Shown here: in pieces, positions 32,583 through 44,000 of the stretch | Layout: each line of letters opens with the position of its first letter | How positions within the stretch are numbered: position 1 is the first letter of the stretch | Origin: Micromussa lordhowensis | Taxonomy: Eukaryota; Cnidaria; Anthozoa; Scleractinia; Lobophylliidae | Assembly (NCBI GenBank): GCA_964020085.1 | Contig: OZ026596.1 | Location: 8,751,739-8,815,738, forward strand | Direction: 5' to 3' | DNA length: 64,000 nucleotides | The notes under the pieces: generated by a model | Seen by the model: only the letters and a program-made list of their open reading frames with translations | What the model was told of the DNA's origin: nothing | Databases searched by the model: none | Program-made: the position numbers and the translations under genes

Positions 32583-33640
32583 ATGTCTGTCGATGTTAAC
32601 GTCTTTGAGGAAAACTGGCAAGCAACAAGACCAACTATCAGAGAAAGGAGCAAATTCATTTTTAACAACGATCTCTTTAGCGATGTGAAGTTTGTCATTA
32701 GTAAGAAGGATGGCAAAAGTGAAAGTGAACGAGCTGGTAAACGTAGAAAGCAAGTGATTCCAGCTCACAAGTTAGTGTTGTCGATTAGCAGTCCTGTGTT
32801 TGAAGCCATGTTTTACGGTGAGCTGGCGGAGACTACAGACTGACTCTATTGAACTGCCTGACTGTGAATACGAAAGTCTGTTGGAGTTGTTTCGTTACAT
32901 GTACAGCGATGAAGTGATCTTGAGCGGAAGGAATGTCATCAGGGAGTGTTGTATTTGGCGAAGAAATACATGGTGCCTTCACTGGCTGCTAAATGCATGG
33001 AATATCTGGAAGATAACTTAGATCCGTCAAATTTAGCGTCCTGCCGTCTGGTCAGAAATATGAAGAGAATAGACTGGTTAGTCGATGCTGGGAAGTGATC
33101 GATAAACAGACAGGAGAGCTTGTGAAGTCAGATAGGTTTGCGACAATTGAGAGGTCCTTACTTGAATCAATAGTCACCAGAGATAGTCTGGCGATTGAAG
33201 AGATGCAGCTGTTTAAAGCTGTTGACTTGTGGGCAACAAAGGAATGTGAGAGGCAAGGTGTCGTGGCAGATGGTGCAACAAAAAGAAGCGTTCTTGGAGA
33301 AACGCTTGTCAAAGCACTGCGTTTTCCAACAATGAAGCTGAAAGATTTTGCTAGCGTCGTGTTGGACAGCAAAATTCTAACCCCAGACGAAATCGTTACT
33401 ATTATCAAATGTCTGAGCTCAGTCTCGAGGTCTCCAGCAGGATTTCCAGAAATGAAAAGACCTGGCTTCAAGGGAAGCATTCAAAGATGTTGCAGATTCT
33501 AGAGTTTCTTCTGCAATTCGTATTTTCATTCTTCAACAAGTTCTGAGTGTGTCCTTAATTTCTCTATGGACAAAAAAATATCATTACAAGGGGTGCGCCT
33601 CTTCGGAGGCAGTGGTATTCCCCAACTGATATTCAAAACC
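32583..33640 (+). pseudogene. BTB-BACK(-PHR) gene, frameshifted tandem duplicate
   Basis: The sequence parallels the intact gene at 35609-36934: MSVDVNVF…, RSKFIFNNDLFSDVKF, PVFEAMFYGEL, then the BACK region ending RCCRF and a stop at 33502. Breaks relative to the intact copy are a 4-bp GACT duplication near 32838-32845, a 2-bp gain near 32935-32950 and further indels near 33020-33085, leaving the BACK part in a third frame. Most of the PHR domain is gone; only a piece with GGGGTGCGCCTCTTCGGAGG near 33590 remains. The copy also has an insert (KSESERAGKRRK) before the BTB core's IPAHKLVLS. Known role of intact relatives: substrate adaptors for CUL3 ubiquitin ligase. This copy cannot make a full protein. 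Confidence 0.85.
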
Positions 33641-33699
33641 GCGCGTGTTGCGAAAAATATTTGAAGGATAATAAACACAATAGCCTCCATTTGGCGCGA

Positions 33700-33701
33700 A
33701 A

Positions 33702-33759
<58 letters not shown>

Positions 33760-34015
33760 AATACTAATACTAATACTAATACTAATACTAATACTAATAC
33801 TAATAATAATACTAATACTAATTTTTTATTAATAATAATAATTAAATAATTATAATAATAATAACAATAACAATAGATTAATAAATTTACTACTAATACA
33901 ATAACAATAGTTCTACATATAAAATTACAATTTGACATAAAAAGAAGAAATCCTAACCAATTTAAAGATAAAAAATTATAAATACTAATACTAATAATAA
34001 TAATAATAATCTTTA
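33700..34015. repeat. AAT and ACTAAT microsatellite
   Basis: About 55 bp of (AAT)n is followed by (ACTAAT)n to about 33820, then irregular AAT-rich sequence to about 34015 with a second short run of TAATAA. The antisense strand gives an artificial poly-leucine frame. Confidence 0.9.
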
Positions 34016-34483
34016 TACAGGGAGCTCGCTTCACAAAGAGTGATATTCAGTGAGGCCCTGTAAAATAATAGAAAAACTAAGTCAAAAATTAATGATCTTG
34101 AATAAATGAATGCGTAATAGTAATAAAAATGCAATACAGGTTAAAAATGTCTAAAAGGCAGATGGATTAATATATTAAAACTATAGCTATAAAATATCTA
34201 AAATATATAGATTTTAATGTTCTGTTTGAAAAGAAGAAGAGAGTTCATTCCTTTAATTAACAGATGAGTCTAAAGTGTTTCATTCCTTAGCGCATTGATA
34301 AAAAAGTCTCCTTTCCGTAATTCCTTTTAGCGAGAGGAAGATGGAAATCGTTCCTTCTTCTAGTGTTATAACTATGGATGTCTGAGTTTCTCAAAATATA
34401 AAAAAATTGTGATCTACAAGTCCGTGAATGTACTTAAAAGTGGTAATGAGGCTGGGAGTTTTGTCCTTGGACATTATGAATGA

Positions 34484-34794
34484 ATGTGAATTTATATACC
34501 GCACATATCACATCAATTCTATTGAGTGAGATCGGACGTCAGCTTGTGAAGGCGCCTCTGGCTGCCGCTATCAGTCCATATTTGATCTCACTCACCCACC
34601 CAACCCATGCATGCAATGTGTGATGAAACTAGAGATAGACCACAACACTGCGATAACTGCGTGGGTTCTTTAACGTCCCCTGCTAACCATGTAACACTGA
34701 AGATGCAGGAGACGGGGCCTACGGTATATAGTCCTTATCCGAGAAGACTTGAATGTCTAGCCATTTGCAGATATAATTACAAAGGCAGCACATG

Positions 34795-34828
<34 letters not shown>

Positions 34829-34885
34829 GAACCTTCGACCTCCCGCACAGCAGACTGGCGCTCTACCGACTGAGCTAACCAGGCG
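34484..34885 (-). mobile_element. tRNA-derived SINE-like element
   Basis: Read on the minus strand, the element opens with a tRNA-like head (CTGGTTAGCTCAGTCGGTAG at about 34882-34858 and GGTCGAAGGTTCGACCAACA as the B box). A conserved-looking body follows with GGACGTTAAAGAACC (plus: GGGTTCTTTAACGTCCC near 34663). The head does not fold into a full cloverleaf. The tRNA head followed by an unrelated body is what defines a SINE. Confidence 0.6.
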
Positions 34886-35608
34886 GCGGTTATCAGTTCA
34901 GTCCTCAAAGCTAACAGTTTTTCTCGAGCTGCGCTCTCGAAAAACTGTTCGCTCCTCCAAAACAGATAATTTCCGCGGACAAATGTCCTAGCATATTCTC
35001 GCGTCAAATGAAGAAAATTGTTCAGTTATGTTGAGCCTGTTAGCTCTCCGCACCTGTCATGTTCACCGGTGTTCCCCTCAAAAACCGTTCAAATTTTCCA
35101 AAATTTCTCTCGCGTGTTACCATCGGCCTATGTAAGAACACGCGCGGTTTTCTGGTTCAATCAATGCACACAGGCAGTGAACCAGATTTATTCCATTTTG
35201 AAGCAAGCCACATAACCACAAAGCTTTCTTGAGTTTCATTCATGACAATAAGTTTTCTGCTTCCCTTTTTTTTCAGGATCCGAATGTTACCATACATTTC
35301 GACACATTCCCGCCTTCTGAGGTCTTTTGATGAAATTGATTCACGGCTGTATTGTTTTTCATTGATCATGCACATACTTTGAAACATAACTAATTTGTTG
35401 TCTGCTCGTGAGATTAGTAGTTAATTTGATTGACCAAAATTCTCAGACACGCTGGAATGAGAAAGTGATCATTCCTTAGTAATTTAATATGCAAAAGTTT
35501 TCGTGAGGTGAATTAATTTTTCAAAGCGTTCTTTTTATAATTTCACGAAGCTAAAACGTGTTCACTCTGTGGTTTAATTGAGCTTCCTGGGTCTTCTTCT
35601 CCGATATC
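34886..35608. other. Upstream region of the intact BTB gene
   Basis: Apart from a small hairpin near 34917-34950 (AACAGTTTTTCTCGAG and inverse), I see no feature. No clear TATA box or exon. The intact BTB gene may have a non-coding first exon here, but nothing in the sequence decides this. Confidence 0.35.
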
Positions 35609-36934
35609 ATGTCTGTATCTGAGATAAACTGGCGAACAGCAAGACCCACCATCAGAGAAAGAAGCAAGTTTATGTTCAACAATGATCTCTTCAGCGATGT
35701 GAAGTTTGTTGTTCAAAAGGTGATTGGAGAGAGTGAAGACAGGCAAGTGATTCCTGCCCACAAGTTAGTTCTGTCGATTGGCAGTCCTGTGTTTGAAGCC
35801 ATGTTTTACGGTGAGCTGGCGGAGACTACAGACTCTATTGAACTGCCTGACTGTGAATACGACAGTCTGTTGGAGTTGTTTCGTTACATGTACAGCGATG
35901 AAGTGGATTTGAATGGAAGGAATGTGATGGGAGTGTTGTATTTGGCGAAAAAATACATGGTGCCTTCACTGGCTGCTAAATGCACGGAATGTCTACAAGA
36001 CAACTTAGATCCCGCAAATGTTTTCAGCATCTTGCCATTGGCTCAGAAATACGAAGAGAAAACCCTGGTGGATCAATGCTGGAAAGTGATCGACGAACAG
36101 ACAGAAGAGGCTGTGAAATCAGATGGATTTGCGACAATCCAGAGGTCCTTACTTGAAGCAGTTGTGAAAAGAGACTCTTTGAATATACCCGAAGTAAACC
36201 TGTTTAAAGCTGTCGATTTCTGGGCAACAAAGAAATGTGAAAAACAAGGTTTAGCGGCAAATGGCACAACAAAAAGAAAGGTTTTAGGAGAAAAAATTGT
36301 CAAAGAAATACGCTTTCCAACGATGAAACAAGAAGATTTTGCTCTGGTGGCTGTGGAAAGTAAAATGTTGACAGCAGAAGAAATAGTGGGCGTCATTAAA
36401 CGCATCAACTCAGTGTTGTGTTATCCAGTAGAATTCCCAGAAACCAAAAGATCTGGTTTTGTCGGCGAAATTCAACGATGCTGTAGATTTGGCTATGTGT
36501 CACACAATGGCTGGAGTTACGGCTCTGCAAGAGATTGCGTTATTTTTTCAGCCGACAGAGATATTGCGTTACACGGGGTGCGTCTCTTTGGAAGAGAAAA
36601 CAGCAGTTACTGGGTCGATTTGGAAATAAAGAATGCGACGAACAAGGCAGTTCTGATGTCCAAAGCCGGATGGTTTTCATCCGAGATTTTGCGAAGTAAG
36701 ATCGGTCACTATTATGGATTTGAAGTTTTGTTTGACTCTGCACTGGTTCTCAAAAGAAACACCGCATACTTTATAGAAGCTCTAATAACTGGTTCGAACT
36801 CACTTCGAGGAGAAAACGGTCACAGTTCGATTAAATGTTCAGGTGTAACAATCACTTTTACGAGTAGTAAGTACTCAGGTAACGGAACAAGTACTAAACA
36901 GGGCCAGTTTCCGGAAATACTGTTTACCACTTAG
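35609..36934 (+). CDS. BTB-BACK-PHR domain protein, BTBD6/BTBD3 type, intronless
   Basis: A single 441-codon frame begins MSVSEINWRTARPTIRERSK and ends at a TAG. Domains by eye: BTB/POZ about residues 15-125 (LFSDVKFVV, IPAHKLVLS, FEAMFYGEL, LLELFRYMYSDEV); BACK about 130-245 (YLAKKYMVPSLAAKC, VNLFKAVDFWATKKCE, IRFPTMKQEDFA); PHR about 285-440 (RCCRF, GVRLFG, GFEVLFDSALVLK, SGVTITF). This order is that of the BTBD1/2/3/6 group. Known for the family: the BTB domain binds CUL3 and the PHR domain binds the ubiquitylation substrate; vertebrate BTBD6 is about 485 aa. The absence of introns and the tandem pseudogene 3 kb upstream suggest a retrocopied or locally duplicated family. Which vertebrate member is closest cannot be told, so no symbol is given. 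Confidence 0.9.
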   Translation: MSVSEINWRTARPTIRERSKFMFNNDLFSDVKFVVQKVIGESEDRQVIPAHKLVLSIGSPVFEAMFYGELAETTDSIELPDCEYDSLLELFRYMYSDEVDLNGRNVMGVLYLAKKYMVPSLAAKCTECLQDNLDPANVFSILPLAQKYEEKTLVDQCWKVIDEQTEEAVKSDGFATIQRSLLEAVVKRDSLNIPEVNLFKAVDFWATKKCEKQGLAANGTTKRKVLGEKIVKEIRFPTMKQEDFALVAVESKMLTAEEIVGVIKRINSVLCYPVEFPETKRSGFVGEIQRCCRFGYVSHNGWSYGSARDCVIFSADRDIALHGVRLFGRENSSYWVDLEIKNATNKAVLMSKAGWFSSEILRSKIGHYYGFEVLFDSALVLKRNTAYFIEALITGSNSLRGENGHSSIKCSGVTITFTSSKYSGNGTSTKQGQFPEILFTT

Positions 36935-37602
36935 TTGTCAACCTAGATCATTTTTCTCCGCCTCTTCTCTCCATTTCTCCACAGGTATTGAACAAACACG
37001 GGGTGGGGGAGGGGTTGGAGGGGGATCTGAAAGTTCCCTACGTTAAACGGGATGGAATGCTTGCCCAGTGGGTGGGGGAGGGGGAATTCACTAACGTTTT
37101 GAACCCTAAGATTTTCCATCTGTTGTTCTCTGGGCCCGGTCCTCCTGAAAGCATTAACCCAAAAACAAAAAGGGATAAGACATTTGACCTTTAACTGGGG
37201 CCCGGCTGTTTGACTGGACTCCGACGAATGGCGAATGGACTAAGTTAATACAGGGCAGTTTACGAGTCGTGAAGAAAGTGTTTTAGCTTCTTCCGGTGAC
37301 TCATTCTAGACAGGCAATTTAATCGACGGCTTTTTTTGGCATAAAAGCAATCATGCTGTGAAAGGAAATTCTTCAAGAACTATCCATTCCTGTCATGAGT
37401 TCTGCTCTGCAAACCGAACAGACAGGTTAGTCACACAGTTTCTACCTTGTATTTCTAACTACGGACAAGAGAGATTCTATTTTGCTATAATCTTGTTATG
37501 GACCGTTACACTTTATTTTCTGTTAATGGGGAATTCAGCTTTTCACCCTTTATTTCAAACGTGGCAGGAGACGGGGGTTGTGGCGTTTTATGAAAGGAAA
37601 CC
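36935..37602. other. Spacer between the BTB gene and the MANEC gene
   Basis: A G-rich stretch at 37000-37085 (GGGGTGGGGGAGGGG and GTGGGGGAGGGGG) could form a G-quadruplex. The frame at 37358-37660 has a hydrophobic stretch but also many rare features, and I could not tie it to an exon by splice sites. Confidence 0.3.
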
Positions 37603-37853
37603 ATGCTGCGCGTTAAGCATTGTCCACAAGAGAGCAGGATATTTTGTCCTAATAACCTAGTTTTCAGTTGTCGCTACAGTACATCTCCAGTCGTACAGCA
37701 GATCAGAGATTTTGGACTCTTAGGTGAAATACTTTTACAGCCCTCGGCCCTAAGCTACCTCGATCACTGCGATCTTTACACCCTAAAGGACCATGTCTTG
37801 CGAGAAACGAAAATTATTAATCTCGTTTTGGATATTGCTAAACGTTGTACCTG
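37603..37853 (+). CDS. Candidate 5' exon of the MANEC-domain gene
   Basis: The frame is open from an ATG at 37603 to a strong donor (TG|GTAAGT) and carries a protein-like stretch (VVQQIRDFGLLGEILLQPSA, YLDHCDLYTLKDHVL). It ends in phase 2, and the next exon at 38677 begins with the single base needed (TG+G gives Trp). An alternative is that this exon starts at an acceptor near 37672 (TTTTCAG) and earlier exons are missing. No family is recognised for this piece, and no signal peptide is visible. Membership in the gene is inferred from phase and proximity. Confidence 0.45.
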
Positions 37854-38012
37854 GTAAGTAAAAACGTCTCTCTTCATTTGTTTATCAGTGTTCTCGTGTT
37901 AGCGATCGAATAGTAACGAGGTTGCGGGGTGATGTAGTGAACAGCGCTACTCCAGGGCTATTTCATTAAGCGGCAAATAGAACGAACAAGTAAACTTTGT
38001 CCGAGATCACAA

Positions 38013-38329
38013 CCCCGGGGGGACTCCGATATAAAAGAGACGGGGGTGGTCATCGTACCTTTTAGAGGTTAAAAAAAAGTCGTTTTGCTATCTCTTAGGA
38101 TGTGCGGCCTCAAAAGGTTCCCCCGCAGGAGCTTTCGCTGTATCTTTTAGGGTATTAAGCTGAAAAACGTCTGTGTCAGTTGGTGTGTTGCTTTAGAATT
38201 AGTACCTCTTAGGGGTGAACAAAATATCAAGGTAAGGGCCCAATACAGGGTCTCAGTACCTCTTAGGGGTTCTTTTCAAAATTTCCGGTGAGCACCCCCT
38301 TCCTTTTCATATAGGAGTCCCCTCCACCC
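38013..38329. mobile_element. TIR element with CCCGGGGGGACTCC ends
   Basis: The left end CCCCGGGGGGACTCCGATAT and the inverse of the right end (CCCGGGTGGAGGGGACTCCT) match. Inside are repeated CCTCTTAGGGGT modules. A fragment of the same kind lies at about 55930-56290. It is in the intron between 37853 and 38677. Confidence 0.7.
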
Positions 38330-38450
38330 GGGATAACTGAACTAGACCAAATGAAACCATGCTCGATCTTCGTCACCCATTCCCCTCCCCCCGCCCCCAA
38401 CAAAAAGACAAAGAATACACGCCTGTTTCAAACGAAATTTTGTTTTGGGC

Positions 38451-38664
38451 TACAGTACTGTTTGTTTTGTGTGTCACGAAATGACACATATGGTTTGATT
38501 CATCGGGGGTAAAATTATAGAGAAAATGACCCGTGAAAGGAAACGAAAATCGCTTCGAGTTATCGGGGGTAAAATTACACGAAAGGTATGACAAATATGC
38601 AGGGAAAACCGAGTGACTGCGAGGTTCGAGTTAGTCAGGGTTCGAGTTATCGGAAGTCGACTGT
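38451..38664. mobile_element. TACAGT-ended element abutting a splice acceptor
   Basis: The left end TACAGTACTGTTTG and the right end …GGAAGTCGACTGTA (inverse TACAGTCGACTTCC) bound about 214 bp. Repeated TCGGGGGTAAAATTA and GGTTCGAGTTA modules lie inside. The right end is only about 12 bp upstream of the AG of the 38677 exon. Confidence 0.7.
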
Positions 38665-38676
38665 ATGTCATTGGAG

Positions 38677-39811
38677 GCCGAGCCTAAAGGGATCTAAAGG
38701 GCAAGGGTTCTTCCGGTTTGCACTGAACGGAACTCCAATCAACTCTGACACTCAGGTCACTCTACAGCTACAGGTTCTTTTTGGTGATGTTGTTTCTGTT
38801 CCATTAGCTCGTGCAAACGATGTTTCGTACTGTGTCAAGAAAACAACCTACCACAATGTTGTGCTCAAAGGTGGTCTGGAGGCTGGAAATTACATGCCTT
38901 GGGAGCCAGGCGATGTAAGTCACATGACCGTGGACAAGTGTACAGAGCATTGTTGTCAAAGCCCAGATACCGACGTAGTGTTTCTGCTGAATAGGTAAGA
39001 CTGCGGGCTCTTGGCGACTTCGTGTTATTTGCAAGGTTTATAGCGTGTGCGTTTTGTGAGTTATTTGGAATGCTAAAATGTTTCCTACTGAGCGTATGTT
39101 TTATAGCCTCCTACGCAGACGGTCTTTGGGCTCGTCACGCAATCTTCCTCCGTGACGAGCCCAAAGAGCGTCTGCGTAGGAGGCTAATGTTTTTACGACC
39201 AGTTGTGATCTTTTGGGGTTTTCAATACTTTATTTATTCATTTGTTTATTTATTTATTTATAAACGGTAAAATCTTCAGTATTGCATTTTAACATATGAG
39301 TTCAATCGACCACGCATTCGATGAAAGGCCACGCTGATATCCTTTGAAGTTTCGTGCAAAATTTCCCCAGGACCAAAGTTTGCTTCCTTGATCGGGAACA
39401 GGCCACGTTCGATATATTAATATTCTAACATGGCTTTGAGGCTTTCGGATCAAAATTGCAAATTATTTCCCTTGTCTCTCAATTCCCAAAAGAGACTTGG
39501 ATACAAAGGAAACAACACCAAATATAGAAGTTTGTCCTGAAAGCCTCGGAGCCACGTTAGAATAGTAGACTATTGCGCGAAGGGCTAACGCTCGAAACGT
39601 CAGCTTTCAAATCTATTCACAGTATCAACTCCGTTGATAAAACCAAATTGTCTACGTAAGGGATGGGCCGTTTGACTGTTGAGGGAGGGATTGGGTGATG
39701 TCGATGGCTTGTCGCTTGGAAAAATCCGATTCTAATTTGGAGACGCAGTTTGCATAGAGGAGAAAAGAAACAAATTGAAAAAATATTCACTGTAAGACTA
39801 TTTAAAATGTC

Positions 39812-39852
<41 letters not shown>

Positions 39853-41088
39853 TAAAATCTAATACTAATTATACTAATCTGATAACCAATAATAGCTGAT
39901 CTGATAATCTGATGATTCAGTAATGATTGCTAAAAACTTTTTATTTATGATGAGCAGAGCTAACAGCCCTTTCGACAGTCATTGTCAACCACTAAAACTA
40001 GATCATACTTACGAATCTTGTTTTTAACGGTATTTGACGTTTTTGCAGATCTAACATCTGGCGATAATTTTCCCCATAGCCTAGGCCCAAGATAGGTAAA
40101 CAATGCTTATGTTACAGTGTTTTATATGATGCCATAGAAAGTTCAGTTAATCAGAATACAGGAAATCTTCCCATCATGCACCGCGCGTATGTCGCATTGA
40201 TTGTTTTGGCTACTGTATTTTCCATGGCATGGTATAAAATAGTTATGCAACGCTCTCTCGTGGGATATTCCATGGTATACCACTCGAAAGTTCTGCATAA
40301 CAAGTATATATCTTGAAATGGAAAAGTTTGATTATCTTAATAGTGAGAAGAGTTATGATTACTGAAAATATTACAAATAAATCACAGATATCAGTTGGGC
40401 ATATAGTTTATGCTTCACGTTGTACATAAGGATGCAGATGTCCCGCAAGCGCCAATTAATCAGCGATGGTAACTCAGTGATTGTGAAAGTAAATCTTTAA
40501 ATGTTGTTAAAAAAAATGAATTAAAATTATTTCAGTTTCAGTCGTCTTTAGTGGGCTGTCATCTTTTAATGATGTTATACAAACCAAACTGCTATAAGAA
40601 TGGAAATGCATAGGGGTAAGCTAATTTGCAGATACTTGTCATTGCGCTTCTGTCCGCTGACAGCTGGATTTGTATGAAAAACTGTACACTTTCTTATAGT
40701 CCGAAAGCCTCCCACGGTGCACTGCGAGCCTCTGCATCATTCTGTCAGAAAATTAACTTTCGACTTATTCAGTTGTCCTTCAATCGTCGCAAATTACATC
40801 AAGGATGCTCGATGAAAAAAGAATGTGTACCATAACCAAGACATCTTTCAGTTCTGAATTATTTTATCATATAGTCTTTTTTTATACCAGCCTATGGCTG
40901 ATAGGGCTACCCTGCCTAAATAAAGATGACTAAGTGTGATCTATTTACTATTGACTATCTAAACGTGCCTCATTTTGTTTCCATTAGTTACTGTTTCTGT
41001 GTGAAATGTCATTCCTTGGAGTCTTGCTCATTGGTGAAGATTACTCCACCTCCACAGTACACGCCAATCACTGTCACCGTTTTCAAAC
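38677..41088 (+). CDS. MANEC (seven-cysteine, KIAA0319-like) domain exons 38677-38994 and 40988-41088
   Basis: The join is in phase (AAT AG|T). The first exon contains a beta-rich stretch (FFRFALNGTPINSDTQVTLQ) and then the domain: YHNVVLKGGLEAGNYM, HMTVDKCTEHCCQS. The second adds YCFCVKCHSLESC. The order C-x3-CC … C-x4-C-x5-C follows the MANEC domain found in KIAA0319-type and other extracellular proteins. The usual Cys four to five residues after CC appears replaced (SPDTDVVF), so one disulfide may be missing or shifted. The second exon ends with ITPPPQYTPITVTVF, a Pro/Thr-rich linker. The ectodomain should be secreted or membrane-anchored, but neither signal nor anchor is seen in these exons. 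The exact protein is unidentified. Confidence 0.7.
39103..39186. repeat. Near-perfect hairpin (AGCCTCCTACGCAGAC type)
   Basis: TAGCCTCCTACGCAGACGGT and TTTGGGCTCGTCACGCAAT pair with downstream inverses ending in GTAGGAGGCTA. It lies in the intron of the MANEC gene and belongs with the other GTCACGCAA hairpins of this window. Confidence 0.85.
39812..39852. repeat. AAT microsatellite
   Basis: About 13 AAT units, followed by degenerate ACTAAT-like sequence. Confidence 0.9.
40121..40312. mobile_element. Element H copy 3
   Basis: TTATATGATGCCATAGAAAG, ATGCACCGCGCGTATGTCGC, TCCATGGCATGGTATAAAAT and CACTCGAAAGTTCTGCATAA follow the order of 23617-23880. Confidence 0.75.
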
Positions 41089-44000
41089 GTAAGTGTCTTT
41101 TTTCCTCGATCCAGAAATTGATTCTCCTTACCACGTGCCATACATTCCTTCTAATGCTAGTTCTGAGAAGTTAGTGATTAGTGAAGAGTGAGCCCGTTGA
41201 TGGTTATTTTCTGTACTCGCAGTATATTGTAACAAACTACAAATATATTGAAATCGTCAGAGGAGATTCTGATCCAAAAGGGTTGAAACTCGTCTCGATT
41301 TACTGTTTTATACGAAAGGTAAAAGGGTAAAGTTCCTATCTGGCAAAAGTATATCACTGGAATTTATCCAATTTTACTAGGATTAATTCTACCCCCGCCT
41401 CTTCCCTAGATGGGATGCTCTCGAGGGAATGCTACTCCATCGCAGTGTTAACACAAGGTTGTCACACGGACGAAAAACATTTTGGAAACGGAGCTTTTTG
41501 AAAACGATGGCGTCACGATACTAATGTGATTTCTCTGACTGAGTTTTCCTCAAGCGCAAATCCAAAATGACCGGTGATTGTTGCGTCTTTAACTTCCCCC
41601 GTCGTAGTGTGGGCGGAAAACATTTAATGCGTTTCAGAATGGAACCTCCGTTTTCAAATTCCTCCGGCGTTGTGAAGACCAAGCCTTAAACTTAATGCGG
41701 AGTGTTCACTGACATAGAAAACAACGTTGAACTATAATTGTCATGTTTTCCTTCATTCACCCGGCAATATCGATTTGTAAATTATACAAGGCTCTTTTCT
41801 AAATGGTTTATTTCATTGGCGAATTTGTTGTATATTTAAAATCCAGATGGATCTTTTTTCTGATTTGTAGTTTTGTCGAAAATCGAAATCCGTTGGCACT
41901 CTGTTGTTCAGAGCATTCAGTTCTACAATGGCAAATGATTCCTTTGGAGATTAATTTGTTACATTGCGGTTCATTATTTATCTAAACAACGCGGATAAAA
42001 AGCTCCATCCCTTTCTTTCAGAAATAATTCTAGAAAAAGTGGTTGTTTTCGAATCATTACCTTTTAACACGTTATAACCTCTAATCATATTTTATGGCTA
42101 CGATTGACCCTTAATTTTTTAAGGTTACCGTTGCATGTCTATGTAACTGATTCGCACTTTTTCGCTAAATTATAGACAGCATGCATTTTAACAATATCTG
42201 TTGCCCATTATTTCGCCTTTATGAGTTTGAAATTCATTGACATATCTCGTACTCCCCTGCCAAGGTCGACTAAGGAAGCCACATAAATTCATTTTCAGCA
42301 AGCATTTTTACGATGGAGCGAGTTTCCTTAAATTTCACGGGCTAACGGACGAGCGGCGCGTGTATTTTGACACAAGATTTCATTCATAACTTATGAATTG
42401 ATCTCATTGGCTAATGTATCAAACTCGAGGTAGGCAACTTTAAACTTGTCATAATAATTTTAATTTAGTGGCCAGTCAGCCCTTCAGAGGACGCCGTTTA
42501 TTTTAAAAGAAGTGTTTGAAGTGATCTTTACAAAGCTCGATGGTAGTTTTTAATATACAACTGAGATTTGCGAAAAACTGTTTCTTCAGTTATCGCTCGA
42601 GTTAAGTTATAATTAAGTCCACTTGACTGAGAGAATTTCCAACTTTAGTTGAAACTCTGATCACTGGACAATTGCATTGGCGTTTTCGACCCATTGAATG
42701 CGACCTGCCGGGAAAACGTTGGAATCGCAGTGAGAATTTTCTAGCCTTGTATGGTGAGTAAAATGCTGATTTGAACTTGTTAGAGTATTCCTTTTCTTGT
42801 AAAGAAGTAACAAAGGTTGAATTTATACCTCGTAGCGCCCGTCAAAACAAACCATTGCAAAGAAGACATTGAATCTTCGCTCAAATTATGGCTTAAGTTG
42901 GACTATTTTCTTATTCAAACTCAGTGTTGAATCAAATATTTATACTTTTAAAGACACTCTTTCCTAAAAACAGAAAACATTATTTTTTAGAAAAAAAAAG
43001 ATGACGTATATTTGTGGTCAGAAATTAATTCTTGTTTTAAAAGCACCGTCAAATTATCAAGCTGAGAATTTCATGACACCAACATAAAAAGGAAACTGTA
43101 TGTCGAAAAATAAAGCTTGTCTGTCAGGGAATATTTTTAGCATACTTCAGATTTTTCCGCGACTGTTTTTGGAACATCCCTGGTAGAGAATGAGTTCATT
43201 TCAAAGCTTGAAGTGTAAATTGCTTTGTCACTCGCTGATTTTGATGCCAATTATACACTACTCATGGCATTTTAATTTATCCCGTTGGGAAAAAGATAAG
43301 ACTGAACATAAAACAGGATCATGTCTTCTTTTCAACGAGCTTCAGCGGAAGTAGAATGAAATACACAAACGAGACTTCAAGACTCGAGATTTTAAAATTC
43401 GCGATTACTATACTAGTTTCTGCCACAGCCCTAGCACCGGCGCTAACTGAGAAAGGTTAGGTTATTGGAACCAACAAGGAGCGAAACTTAATCGTGTGTT
43501 ATGTTATCCGGGGGGGAGGGTCGGGGTGAAGCGGTTCACATGTAGTACGAGACCTTTTGGAAATGGGCTGGCAAGATAAGACGTGAAAGCTCCAAAGAGC
43601 GATATATTACAATCAGATTACAAGGCAGTCACTCTGATTTAAAAATCTCATCTATTTGCTGATGTCAGAGGGCTCACAACCGGAATTAGTTTTATTTCGT
43701 TAGCAGGAAAGTCGAGCCTATAAGCGAAGGGAGAGGGCAGGCCGGACTTAGAACCTGCATTTTTGCGGTATGTCAAGTATTTGAGACCAGGCTGACACCA
43801 ACAACGATGGCAGCGGAATAAAAAATATTACAATTGAGCGCTGTGAGGATTTTGAGCTGGAATCCCAAATGAAAGGAACGTGGCGAGATTTGACCTTCCG
43901 ACATCGGACGAGCTCACGAACAATGGAGAAAATCGTAAACTTGGAGATATCGTGTCGTGTTGTCTTTATTGTATCACCATATTCTCATAAGTAATGTTGA

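Noticed and set aside
33633..34034. 133-codon minus-strand frame rich in leucine and valine
   Set aside because: It is the translation of the AAT/ACTAAT microsatellite; the composition reflects the repeat only.
34820..34885. Functional minus-strand tRNA
   Set aside because: The tRNA-like head does not complete a cloverleaf and is joined to a SINE-like body.
36073..36408. 111-codon minus-strand frame
   Set aside because: Antisense shadow of the BACK domain of the intact BTB gene.
37358..37660. 100-codon frame with a hydrophobic stretch, as a signal peptide for the MANEC gene
   Set aside because: I could not find a donor/acceptor pair that would join it in phase to the exon at 37603-37853, which it overlaps in another frame.
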